Shown here piece after piece: positions 11,186 to 20,813 of a stretch of 64,000 nt of DNA. This DNA comes from Homarus americanus. Its lineage: Eukaryota; Arthropoda; Malacostraca; Decapoda; Nephropidae. The stretch lies in assembly GCF_018991925.1 (NCBI RefSeq), contig NW_024722158.1:62001-126000 (forward strand), read 5' to 3'. The position numbers and the translations under genes are program-made. Position 1 is the stretch's first letter; each line of letters starts with the position of its first letter. The notes beneath the pieces are model-generated. The model saw nothing but the letters and a program-made list of their open reading frames with translations, searched no databases and was not told the origin of the DNA.

Positions 11186-12465
11186 TCGGCTGCTTGTGCA
11201 ATTAACCAGGCCGTTCACATATATTTATTATTTGGGTTTTAATTAACGAAACCCAAACGGTAGTTCCTTTGTGTTATTATAAAAGGGTTGTATATATAAT
11301 TCCTGAGTGTAGATCGACCGTAAGTCCCACTGTATAGGAGTGAATGAGAAAGGGACGGCGTTTATGTATTACAAACGTTAGATCACGTCCTTACGATATA
11401 AGTTGATGTGAGCGACTCGTGAGTAGTGACCCATCGAGGGAGAACGGTATGGGTACGTCGTTCCCCCTCGAGGGAAGACGGAGCCATCCACTGCGGCTCT
11501 CAATTAACGTCTTCCTCTAGTCAAGGATATCAAACTACTGCTCGCTTCAGGTGGCCAGAGAGCCGGCTACTTATTCCTTTACTCAGCATAGTATGACGCA
11601 GCTTCCCGTGGGCACACCTTATCACGTGCATTGAACATGTCACCTCATAGCCAGTGGAAAGTTACAGGGTGGTGAATCTGAATATAATATCAGATGTATT
11701 GACCCATTTATATAATACAGTATGTTCTGTTGATGAGACAGGGGCCTATTACATCGCTCGGTCACCTACCAGCCGAGCTCCGTGAGGCCTAAATAACTCA
11801 CAGAGTACAGTACATCCTAGACAACCCTAACCATGTTATAAACAGATATGTAGACACTAAGCTGGGGATTCTACTACTGTAGGGGTATTAGCTACTAAAG
11901 GGGACCTAGACTTTAGTGTCGTACGGGTTAGTATGTTATGAACAATGTTGAATTTGGATGACACTGCCCTGTAATAACAGAACAGGAACATAATTGCCAG
12001 AATTAACAAAATAGAGGGAATTGTAAGACTTGGTAGTGCAAATTACCGTGACAGGTAAAATGGCAAGTTATTTTTCAAATCAGCAAAATGTGTCATTGAC
12101 ATCATTAAAATTTGTAATTTGAAACTTTAGTATATATTAACATAAGTAAGCACTTACTACAATGACATTAACCTATTGATGTCCTATCAATGTGATGGCA
12201 TGTCTTGAACGTGTAAATGTGTGTATATACTTTATGTATGCCTAGATACTACCTATATCTTGTAGGCTTGATTGAAGAATCCTTTCTAGAATTTCTTGAT
12301 AATGTGAAATTGTTGCCGCAATCCTGTAGACTTGTGTGTGTGTGTCTCACAGTAGACACAGCTGATTCCAAGGTCCGGTGACTGGGTCAATGTTCACAAA
12401 AATCCTGAGTACAGCAAACCGCCGCTAATGGTCACACTAGGTCATCCACAATACCATACCTCAGA
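11186..12465. other. Single-copy non-coding sequence, 1.3 kb
   Basis: Balanced-composition sequence with no convincing open frame. TGATGAGACAGGGGCC near 11,733 recurs near 13,410 followed by YATTACA, so part of it may be a dispersed repeat flanking the LINE B insertion. Confidence 0.55.
11434..11471. other. Short inverted repeat (13-bp stem)
   Basis: TCGAGGGAGAACG and its near-complement CGTTCCCCCTCGA are separated by 12 bases, pairing at 12 of 13 positions. The stem is too short for an ordinary animal pre-miRNA, and there is no terminator logic in a eukaryote. Confidence 0.4.
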
Positions 12466-13220
12466 ATGCTGAGACCTAGTCGACCACAATATAATCATCA
12501 ACAAAGCTATCGACCTCGAGCTTCGGAGAAGTCTTATACCATGGCTTACAGTGACCGACGCCAAGCTGTACGCTTCCGAGGGGCTGTCTCCACCTTTCAG
12601 TCACTCACCTGTGGCGTCCCCCAAGGCACCAAGATGGGACCACTCTGCTTCCTTATGCTCATCAATGATGCCCTAAGAGAAACCCCTGCTCGCTGGAAAT
12701 ATGTAACGACTACACCATTGGGATCAGCGTCAACAATTCTGCTCCCAACTATACCGCCCTTCAGGATTTATTGAACAGTCTCCAAAACTGGGCCACCAAC
12801 AACCATGTCACCATCAACCATACCAAGACCATGGTTATGCACATCAACCTCTCCTCCGACATTGTCCCACCTGCTTCCATTACTCTAGGTCCGAACACAC
12901 TCCAGGTTGTAGATTCCACGAAGCTCCTCGGCGTCACCATAGACAACAAACTAAATTGGAAACCACACGTCAGCGAAGTTATCAAATCCTCCAGTTTCCG
13001 TCTCCACCTCCTCCGCCGACTCAAGTCCCTCGGAGTTCCTGCACACGAGCTCCTCAGTGTTTACACAACATTCATATGTCTTATATGTGTCACTTATGTT
13101 ACTTGTATATTATTTGTAATTCGTAACCCATTCCCCAAATATGTAACTGTATATTTTCAGCCTTCTGGCTGCCAAGCTCTTTCAATAAACCGTTAATTAT
13201 TATTATTATTTTTATTATTA
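12466..13220 (+). mobile_element. LINE B: truncated non-LTR reverse transcriptase fragment with (ATT)n 3' end
   Basis: Frameshifted translation shows reverse transcriptase blocks: DLVDHNIIINKAIDLELRRS at the 5' edge, then SDRRQAVRFRGAVS, CGVPQGTKMGPLCF, and the catalytic YVDD box near 12,700-12,711, missing one base. Next come LQDLLNSLQNWATNNHVTIN, KLLGVTIDNKLNWKPHVSEV and LLRRLKSLGVPAHELL. Coding stops abruptly near 13,075 and is joined to a 3' tail (about 13,111-13,205) containing AATAAA and ending in ATT repeats. That tail is also found on LINE F. The element lacks the endonuclease and the last part of the thumb/C-terminal region, so it is a dead and probably chimeric copy. Confidence 0.88.
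13111..13205 (+). other. LINE 3' tail with AATAAA and (ATT)n, shared with LINE F
   Basis: About 90 bases, including TTTCAGCCTTCTGGCTGCCA and CAATAAACCGTTAATTATT, read the same as the tail of LINE F at about 41,839-41,935. AATAAA is at 13,184-13,189. The tail ends in a growing ATT microsatellite, as expected of LINEs that finish in short tandem repeats. Confidence 0.9.
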
Positions 13221-13432
13221 TCTCTCAGACCGGATGTGTCATTATCACTAGGGTGGGTGCTGGGTGCTGGTAACTGGGGGTTGTTCACGCCATTCGAAAG
13301 AATTTTGTTGACAGGATGTTGATTTATGAGTAGTCACAACAACTGCAGTCACGTCCTGTCACACCCTGGGCAGTGAACGAATCATTTGCAGAAACTAATG
13401 TTCACTTCAGCTGATGAGACAGGGGCCCATTA
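13221..13432. other. Single-copy spacer
   Basis: Short non-repetitive sequence between the LINE B tail and a GT-rich array. No feature is recognised beyond the TGATGAGACAGGGGCC repeat shared with 11,733. Confidence 0.55.
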
Positions 13433-13433
13433 C

Positions 13434-13634
13434 AGTGGTAGTGTGTGGTGGTGTGTGGTAGTGTGTGGTAGTGTGTGGTGGTGTGTGGTGTGTGGTTTTG
13501 TGTGGTGGTGTGTGGGGGTGTGTGGGGGTGTGTGGTAGTGTGTATGGTAGTGTGTGGTGGTGTGTGGTAGTGTGTGGTAGTGTGTGGTGGTGTGTAGTAG
13601 TGTGGTGGTGGTGTGTGGTAGTGTGTGGTAGTCG
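13434..13634. repeat. GTGTGTGGTAGTGTGTGGTG array
   Basis: About 200 bp of GTGTGGTRGTG units, the same low-complexity type as 10.2-11.2 kb. Confidence 0.95.
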
Positions 13635-13689
13635 AGTTTCCTTATGCCATTTGCCTGTCTACCCAGCAGTAATTGGGAACTATTCCTTG

Positions 13690-14130
13690 ACACTGGGTCA
13701 TGCAGCTCGTTAACTCAGGGTGTGGTTGTTGTGTTGGTGACAGCTTCTACACCTTAAAAACTGGGTCATACAACTCGTTAATTCAAGGTGTAGTTGTTGT
13801 GTTGGTGACAGCTTCTACACCTTAAACACTGTGGTCACGCAGCTCGTTAACTAAAGGTGTGGTTGTTGTGTTGGTGACAGCTTCTACACCTTAAACACTG
13901 GGTCATACAGCTCGTTAACTCATGGTGTAGTTGTTGTGTTGGTGACAGCTTCTACACCTTAAACACTGTGGTCATGCAGCTCGTTAACTAAAGGTGTGGT
14001 TGTTGTGTTGGTGACAGCTTCTACACCTTAAACACTGGGTCATACAGCTCGTTAACTCATGGTGTAGTTGTTGTGTTGGTGACAGCTTCTACACCTTAAA
14101 CACTGGGTCATGCAGCTCGTTAACTCATGT
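13690..14130. repeat. 68-bp minisatellite with alternating (dimeric) variants, about 6.5 copies
   Basis: The unit contains GGGTCATACAGCTCGTTAAC, GTGTAGTTGTTGTGTTGGTG and ACAGCTTCTACACCTTAAAC. From the third copy on, two versions alternate: TGGTCAYGC with CTAAAGGTGTGG, and GGGTCATAC with CTCATGGTGTAG. The effective repeat is therefore a 136-bp dimer. Confidence 0.95.
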
Positions 14131-14308
14131 TTCCTAAAGGGCCATTAAAAGGTTTCCGGTAATTACACTCTATCTTGACGAGAATATAGACAAGAGTGAA
14201 CGTAGTTTGTAAATAACTTTATATGAGGGTAATAATATAACAATTTATCGACGAATCTTTTTTAAACCCAGAACGGACTCCCGTCTCCTACACCTGCTGT
14301 GTGGCTGT
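14131..14308. other. Single-copy spacer
   Basis: Non-repetitive A/T-rich sequence between two minisatellites. No gene was seen. Confidence 0.55.
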
Positions 14309-14314
14309 GTGTAA

Positions 14315-15990
14315 CGATGGTAGTGTAGACCACAGCTATAGTACCTGATTGTAGTGTAGACCACAGCTATAGTGCCTGACAGTAGTGTAGACCACAGCTA
14401 TAGTACCTGACAGTAGTGTAGACCACAGCTATAGTACCTGACAGTAGTGTAGACCACAGCTATAGTACCTGACAGTAGTGTAGACCACAGCTATAGTACC
14501 TGACAGTAGTGTAGACCACAGCTATAGTACCTGACAGTAGTGTAGACCACAGCTATAGTACCTGACAGTAGTGTAGACCACAGCAGTGTAGACCACAGCT
14601 ATAGTACCTGACTGTAGTGTAGACCACAGCTATAGTACCTGACAGTAGTGTAGACCACAGCTATAGTACCTGACAGTAGTGTAGACCACAGCTATAGTAC
14701 CTGACAGTAGTGTAGACCACAGCTATAGTACCTGACAGTAGTGTAGACCACAGCTATAGTACCTGACAGTAGTGTAGACCACAGCTATAGTACCTGACAG
14801 TAGTGTAGACCACAGCTATAGTACCTGACAGTAGTGTAGACCACAGCTATAGTACCTGACAGTAGTGTAGACCACAGCTATAGTACCTGACAGAAGTGTA
14901 GACCACAGCTATAGTGCCTGACAGTAGTGTAGACCACAGCTATAGTACCTGACAGTAGTGTAGACCACAGCTATAGTGAATACCTGGACAGTAGTGTAGA
15001 CCACAGCTATAGTATAGATAGTAGTAGTAGACAGTAGTGTAGACACAGCTATAGTGCCTGACAGTAGTGTAGACCACAGCTATAGTACTGACAGTAGTGT
15101 AGACCACAGTATGGTACCAGCTAAGTATAGATGTAGTGTAGACCTGGCTATAGTATAGATAGTAGTGTAGACCACAGCTATAGTGCCTGACAGTAGTGTA
15201 GACCACAGCTATAGTACCTGACAGTAGTGTAGACCACAGCTATAGTGCCTGACAGTAGTGTAGACCACAGCTATAGTACCTGACAGTAGTGTAGACCACA
15301 GCTATAGTACCTGACAGTAGTGTAGACCACAGCTATAGTACCTGACAGTAGTGTAGACCACAGCTATAGTACCTGACAGTATTGTAGACCACTGCTATAG
15401 TGCCTGACAGTAGTGTAGACCACAGCTATAGTACCTGACAGTAGTGTAGACCACAGCTATAGTGCCTGACAGTAGTGTAGACCACAGCTATAGTACCTGA
15501 CAGTAGTGTAGACCACAGCTATAGACAGTAGTGTAGACCACAGCCATAGTACTGACAGCAGTGTAGACCACAGCCATAGTGCCTGGGACAGTAGTGTAGA
15601 CCACAGCTATAGTACCTGACAGTAGTGTAGACCACAGCTATAGTACCTGACAGTAGTGTAGACCACCCCTATAGTGCCTGACAGTAGTGTAGACCACAGC
15701 TATAGTACCTGACAGTAGTGTAGACCACAGCTATAGTACCTGACAGTATTGTAGACCACTGCTATAGTGCCTGACAGTAGTGTAGACCACAGCTATAGTA
15801 CCTGACAGTAGTGTAGACCACAGCTATAGTGCCTGACAGTAGTGTAGACCACAGCTATAGTACCTGACAGTAGTGTAGACCACAGCTAGTGCCTGACAGT
15901 AGTGTAGACCACAGCTATAGTGCCTGACAGTAGTGTAGACCACAGCTATAGTGCCTGACAGTAGTGTAGACCACAGCTATAGTATAGATA
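14315..15990. repeat. 31-bp minisatellite, about 54 copies
   Basis: The unit is AGTAGTGTAGACCACAGCTA followed by TAGTACCTGAC. Most copies differ only in TACCTGAC versus TGCCTGAC. Blocks near 14,580, 14,975-15,170 and 15,520-15,600 are scrambled by short deletions. Its unit length equals that of the unrelated array at 17.0-18.0 kb. Confidence 0.98.
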
Positions 15991-16014
15991 GTCTAACTGA
16001 AGGTAAAGAAATTA

Positions 16015-16238
16015 ACAGTAGCTAATAAGGGGAGATTAAGGGTGGCTAAGGGGGGCTAAGGGGAGAGGGGAGCTAAGGGGAGATTAAGGGTGGCTAAGGG
16101 GGGCTAAGGGGAATTAAGGGGAGCTAAGGGGAGATTAAGGGTGGCTAAGGGAGCTAAGGGGAATTAAGGGGAATTAAGGGGATCTAAGGGGAGCTGAGGG
16201 GAATTAAGAGGATCTAAAGGGAGCTAAGGGAGGGTAAA
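16015..16238. repeat. GGGGAGCTAAGGGGAATTAA purine-rich repeat
   Basis: Units of 10-12 bases (AAGGGGAGCT, AAGGGGAATT, AAGGGTGGCT) are iterated about 20 times. Runs of four or more G recur about every 10 bases, a possible G-quadruplex former by composition. Confidence 0.93.
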
Positions 16239-16345
16239 GGTAGGTGTCAGGGAGGGAGGAAATGAGACCAAGATAGCGCCACCACAAAATGGCTGCCGTC
16301 CCGTTCAGGAAATTACCCGTCAGCCTCGACCCGCTCCCTCCCGCG
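16239..16345. other. Short spacer
   Basis: About 100 bases of mixed sequence between two arrays. No feature is recognised. Confidence 0.5.
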
Positions 16346-16800
16346 CCCTGCAGGGAGCATGCACACTCCAGGGCCCTGGAGGGAGCATAGTGCACACTCC
16401 CGGGCCCTGGAGGGAGTATAGTGCACACTCCCGGGCCCTGGAGGGAGCATAGTGCACCCTACCGCGCCCTGTAGGGAGCATAGTGCACCCTCCCCGACCC
16501 TGAAGAGAGTGTTAACACCGTCCTGGGCCCTGAAAGGAGCAGTAACACTGCCCTGGGCCCTGGAAGAAGCATTAACATTGTCCTGGTCCCTGAAAGGATC
16601 ATTAACAATGTCCTGGGTCCTGAAAAGATCGTTAACACTGCCCTGGGCCCTGGAAGGAGCGTTAACACCGTCCTGGGCCCTAAAAGGAGCATTAACACTG
16701 TCCTGGGCCCTGCAAGGAGCATTAACACTGTCCTGGCTCCTGAAAGGATCATTGACACTGTCCTGGGCCCTGGAAGGAGCGTTAACACACTCCAAGGGTC
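16346..16800. repeat. GGGCCCTGRARGGAGCATTAACAC minisatellite, approximately 30-bp unit
   Basis: About 15 diverged units with the core GGGCCCTGGARGGAGCAT. The 5' part carries GTGCACTCCC and the 3' part TTAACACTGTCCT. The core is shared with the 17.0-18.0 and 18.1-18.4 kb arrays, so the three appear to be branches of one repeat family. Apparent 115-160 codon frames on both strands result from the 30-bp (multiple of three) period. Confidence 0.93.
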
Positions 16801-16990
16801 AGGAGCCACGCATGGAATTCTTAGACGCCTGACAGAAACATTAATAATCGTCTTAGTCCTGAGGCGAGAATTAATTATTAAAGGTTAATTCTTATATGAA
16901 CATATGAGCCAATGTTCTGGGCCCTGGGGAGTGATATTAAAGTCTAATGAAGTAATTAATTTTCTTGAGCCATTAGTCAGCCTGCAGCCA
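16801..16990. other. Degenerate spacer
   Basis: Decayed sequence with one isolated CTGGGCCCTGGGGAGTGATA copy of the neighbouring repeat core near 16,917. Confidence 0.55.
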
Positions 16991-17007
16991 TATGAAGAGC
17001 CATGGAA

Positions 17008-18066
17008 ACTGTGTGTTTAAGGCCCTGGAGGGAGTATAACTGTGTGTTCAAGGCCCTGGAGGGAGTATAACTGTGTGTTTAAGGCCCTGGAGGGAGTATA
17101 ACTGTGTGTTTAAGGCTCTGGAGGGAGTATAACTGTGTGTTTAAGGCCCTGGAGGGAGTATAACTGTGTGTTTAAGGCCCTGGAGGGAGTATAACTGTGT
17201 GTTTAAGGCCCTAGAGGGAGTATAACTGTGTGTTTAAGGCCCTGGAGGGAGTATAACTGTGTGGTTAAGGCCCTGGAGGGAGTATAACTGTGTGTTTAAG
17301 GCCCTGGAGGGAGTATAACTGTGTGTTCAAGGCCCTGGAGGGAGTATAACTGTGTGTTTAAGGCCCTGGAGGGAGTATAACTGTGTGTTTAAGGCTCTGG
17401 AGGGAGTATAACTGTGTGTTTAAGGCCCTGGAGGGAGTATAACTGTGTGTTTAAGGCCCTGGAGGGAGTATAACTGTGTGTTTAAGGCCCTAGAGGGAGT
17501 ATAACTGTGTGTTTAAGGCCCTGGAGGGAGTATAACTGTGTGGTTAAGGCCCTGGAGGGAGTATAACTGTGTGTTTAAGGCCCTGGAGGGAGTATAACTG
17601 TGTGTTGGAAGGCTCTGGAGGAGTATAACTGTGGGGTGTTTGGCGTCTCTGGAGGGAGAGCAACTGTGTGTTCAAGCGTCCTGGAGGGAGTATAAAGCTG
17701 TGAAGGCTCTGGAGGAGTATAACTGTGTGTTTAAGGCCTGGAGGGAGTATAACTGTGTGTTTAAGGCCCTGGAGGGAGTATAATCAGGTGTTTAAGGCCC
17801 TGAGGGAGTATAACTGTGTTCAAGGCCCTGGAGGGAGTATAACTGTGTGTTTAAGGCTCTGGAGGGAGTATAACTGTGTGTTTAAGGCTCTGGAGGGAGT
17901 ATAACTGTGTGTTTAAGGCTCTGGAGGGAGTATAACTGTTTGTTCAAGGCCCTGGAGGGAGTATAACTGTGTGTTCAAGGCCCTGGAGGGAGTATAACTG
18001 TGTGTTTAAGGCCCTGGAGGGAGTATAACTGTGTGTTTAAGGTCCTGAAGGGAGTATAACTCTGGA
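17008..18066. repeat. 31-bp minisatellite with a nine-monomer higher-order repeat
   Basis: The monomer is AAGGCCCTGGAGGGAGTATA followed by ACTGTGTGTTT, with about 34 copies. Marker variants (TTCAAGG, GGCTCTGG, CCCTAGAGG, GTGGTTAAGG) occur in the same order in two successive blocks starting at about 17,047 and 17,326. The offset is 279 bp, nine monomers. From about 17,605 to 17,820 copies are disordered, then become regular again. Confidence 0.96.
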
Positions 18067-18150
18067 TGACGAATATTTTTTTTCCATATTTTCTGGAAGG
18101 TTCATAAATCAATTTCAGGCCTCGGGAGGCAGTTTAATTGACCCAGATCA
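18067..18150. other. Short spacer
   Basis: A T-rich non-repetitive break inside the GGCCCTGGAGGGAG repeat region. Confidence 0.5.
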
Positions 18151-18372
18151 TAACTGGCCCTGGAGGGAGCATAAATGGTCCGGGCCCTGGAGGGAGCATA
18201 AGTGATCCGGGCCCTGGAGGGAGCATAAATCTTACAGATCTTAGAGGGAACATAAATTTTGTGTGTCCCTGAAGGAAGCATTAGTGTTGTGTGCCCTGGA
18301 AGAAGCATTAGTGTTGTGTGCCCTGGAAGAAGCATTATCATGGGCCCTGGAAGAAGCATTAGTGTTGTTGGC
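18151..18372. repeat. Third GGGCCCTGGAGGGAGCATAA array
   Basis: About eight units with the core GGGCCCTGGAGGGAGCATAA, shifting 3'-ward to TGCCCTGGAAGAAGCATTAG (period about 30). It is clearly related to the two preceding arrays. Confidence 0.9.
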
Positions 18373-18379
18373 CCAGGTA

Positions 18380-18590
18380 GAGAGTGAGTGAGTGAGTGGG
18401 GAGAAAGAGTGAGTGAGAGTGAGAGGGAGGGAGTGAGAGGGAGGGAGAGTGAGAGGGAGGGTACTGGGCAGCCGCTGTAATGGCCAACCTCGGGGAGAAT
18501 CAATACCCTGAAATATATCACCGTTGTTATACCGTTGTTATACCGTTACTACCGTTGTTATACCGTTGTTATTGTTGTCACACCATTGTA
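18380..18590. repeat. (GAGT)n/GAGGGAGGGA run and TACCGTTGT repeats
   Basis: GAGTGAGTGAGT and GAGAGGGAGG runs to about 18,463 are followed after a spacer by six imperfect TACCGTTGTTA units at 18,520-18,575. Confidence 0.85.
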
Positions 18591-18636
18591 GTGGGAGCAA
18601 CTCACCTGCCTCACAAGTGTAGTCAAGATGACGGCT

Positions 18637-18637
18637 A

Positions 18638-18680
<43 letters not shown>
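18637..18680. repeat. (CT)n dinucleotide repeat
   Basis: About 40 bases of pure CT. Confidence 0.98.
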
Positions 18681-18683
<3 letters not shown>

Positions 18684-18746
18684 ACACAATACTAGGTCTT
18701 GAAGGGACAAAGTTGCCAATACGTCTAACTAGTGAGAAATTATACA

Positions 18747-18797
18747 TACATACATACATACATACATACATACATACATACATACATACATACATAC
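18747..18797. repeat. (CATA)n tetranucleotide repeat
   Basis: About 12 CATA units. The same motif marks the 5' edge of LINE F at 40.7 kb. Confidence 0.98.
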
Positions 18798-18821
18798 ACA
18801 AGGATCTCATAGTTGCACAAA

Positions 18822-18847
18822 GGTTAGGTTAGGTTAGGTTAGGTTAG
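18822..18847. repeat. Interstitial (TTAGG)n
   Basis: Five AGGTT (TTAGG) units, the arthropod telomere motif at an internal site. Confidence 0.95.
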
Positions 18848-18857
18848 ACCCTGATTG

Positions 18858-18990
18858 TAGTTATTATTATTATTATTATTATTATTTTTACTGAAAGAAA
18901 TAAAGAATAAGAAACAGAAATAGTTGAACGACAGAGAGAGAGAGAGAGCGAGAGAGAGAGAGAGAGAGACAGGTATATGTAGCAGCCATT
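18858..18990. repeat. (TTA)n followed by (GA)n
   Basis: About 30 bases of TTA/ATT repeat, a short A-rich stretch, then GAGAGAGA with one GC interruption at about 18,932-18,969. Confidence 0.93.
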
Positions 18991-19137
18991 TCCAGCTCAT
19001 CACCAAGCCGCCATTATCAAGCCTGCCAACACCTTGAGTACGATAACTTAACACCCTGAGTACTTAGAACCCTTCAGAGTGCCATACGGGTTTATGATTG
19101 GTTGAGAATATAGACCAATCACTGCCCACTACCCAGG
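18991..19137. other. Spacer with facing CCAAT boxes
   Basis: Non-repetitive sequence. TGATTGGTTG and GACCAATCAC near 19,095-19,120 form a small inverted repeat of CCAAT-type motifs. Confidence 0.4.
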
Positions 19138-19166
19138 ATAGGTTAGGTTAGGTTAGGTTAGGTTAG
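19138..19166. repeat. Interstitial (TTAGG)n fused to a LINE 5' truncation
   Basis: About six TTAGG units run directly into GTTAGTTACAAGAC, the LINE C sequence. The five bases GTTAG belong equally to the repeat and to the LINE. Confidence 0.93.
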
Positions 19167-19685
19167 TTACAAGACAAGTGAGGTCATCCTAAAACTATAT
19201 CTTGCGCTTGTGTGACCTCACTTGGATTACGCAGTTCAGTTCTGATCACCGTACTACAGAATGGATCTAAAATCCCTAGAAAGAATTCAGAGGAGAATGA
19301 CAAGACTAATCCCGGGCATTAGGAACCTTGAGTACAGAGACAGGTTAAAGCATCTTAATTTGCACTCCCTCGAGAGACGTAGAGCGAGGGGCGATATGAT
19401 AGAGATGTATAAGTGGAAGTCAGGGCTAAACAAAGGTGATATAACAAAGGTACTCAAACTATCCAACCAGGAGCGAACTCGTAGCAAGATAGGTAAACTT
19501 GGTTTGGAAATAGAGTAGTGGACGAGTGGAACAAGTTACCAAACATCATCATTAACTAGAATACGCTGGATAGATTCAAACATAGGTTGGGTGGATATAT
19601 GAGCAATAGGGGTTGGGTGTAAACGGGACTGCCCAGTATGTGCCATTAGGCCCTCTGCACTTTCCTCCATTCTTATGTTCTTAAG
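19162..19685 (+). mobile_element. LINE C: 3'-terminal fragment of a CR1/Jockey-type LINE
   Basis: Only the last third of the reverse transcriptase ORF remains. It matches LINE G segment by segment: TSEVILKLYLALV, PHLDYAVQF with an in-frame stop after it, SPYYRMDLKSLERIQRRMTR, LIPGIRNLEYRDRLKHLNLH, GLNKGDITKVLKLSNQERTR, then frame loss and a decayed VVDEWNKLPNIIIN-like end. The element ends ATTCTTATGTTCTTA. Its 5' boundary is the TTAGG array. It is non-functional. Confidence 0.92.
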
Positions 19686-20150
19686 ATAACATTAATAATG
19701 AGTCTTCGTGCATGGCCTAAGCACCCGCCAGAGACAACATTTACCACAAAATGTTTCATAAATGCTCATCTCACAGGCAATTTTGATTTTTCTTTATTAA
19801 ACTTGTTAATTGGACAACAAATTCACATTAAAAAATAAAAATAAAATTAAAACTGAGGTATTTTAAAGAGTTTGTGTCTCATTGAACGATTGTCACCACC
19901 CACAGTTCGTGTTGTTGTAAATCTTTATATCTGGTATACCTCAACCTTGGGACCTCTTAAACGGGAAAACAATGAAAGAAAATATGTGTTATATTTTCTT
20001 ATTTCACCTGAGATGTTGGGATATCGTTTGTACATAGTAAGTTACCGATGATGACGTGATAACTCATCTGTTTTGGCAAGGTTCTGTCCGCCATCCACCT
20101 GACTATTGACCCTTGTTTATGTAGGGACGAGTTAGAGGTGTTATTTGTTA
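19686..20150. other. A/T-rich single-copy sequence
   Basis: No gene, RNA or repeat is recognised. Confidence 0.6.
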
Positions 20151-20154
20151 GTAA

Positions 20155-20512
20155 CTTGAGGGCTGACCATCTTGGGGGCTGACCATCTTGGGGGCTGACC
20201 GTCTTGGGGCTGACCATCTTGGGGGCTGACCGTCTTGGGGGCTGACCATCTTGGGGGCTGACCCGTCTTGGGCTTGTTGGGCTGACCCGAACCTTGAGGG
20301 CTGACCATCTTGGGGGCTGACCATCTTGGGGGCTGACCGTCTTGGGGCTGACCATCTTGGGGGCTGACCGTCTTGGGGGCTGACCATCTTGGGGGCTGAC
20401 CATCTTGGGGACTGACCGTCTTGAGAGCTGACCGTCTTGGGGCTGACCGTTTTAAGGGCTGATCATCTTGGGGCTGACCGTTTTAAGGGCTGACCATCTT
20501 AAGGGCTGAGGA
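20155..20512. repeat. 18-bp minisatellite GGGCTGACCATCTTGGGG
   Basis: About 20 units alternate GACCATCTTG and GACCGTCTTG. A block of about seven units is repeated on either side of an odd ACCCGAACCTTGAGGG unit near 20,283, so block duplication happened here too. The minus-strand frame (PQDGQPPRWSA repeats) is an artefact of the period being a multiple of three. Confidence 0.96.
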
Positions 20513-20813
20513 CACCTGGCGAGGGCACTATTAAACCCATTGTAGTTAGGTCAGGTGAGGTCAGGTCAGGATAAGTTAAGGTCTCATAGCTCTGGGGTCT
20601 ATCGAGATGAAACCCACACCATTACCAGCCATATTAATCTGTTCAGCATGGAAGTATCAAACAGCCCCTCCCTCTTATGACTGGCCACCACTCTGTCATC
20701 CTGGGCAGACCTGAGGTAAAAACACTTGTCTAGCGGGCGTGATAGTAACTAGTCAAGGACCCATGAATTCCACTATTTCTACTATCGATATAAAAGTGTT
20801 TCTACGGATATAT
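20513..20813. other. Single-copy spacer
   Basis: Contains a small GTCAGGTGAGGTCAGGTCAG stretch near 20,551 that resembles decayed TTAGG repeats. Otherwise no feature was seen. Confidence 0.55.

Noticed and set aside
10204..11242. His/Thr- and Val/Cys-rich frames up to 296 codons
   Set aside because: They follow from GTGGTG composition and occur on both strands.
11434..11471. Hairpin as a microRNA precursor
   Set aside because: The 13-bp stem is much shorter than the 22-30 bp needed in a typical animal precursor.
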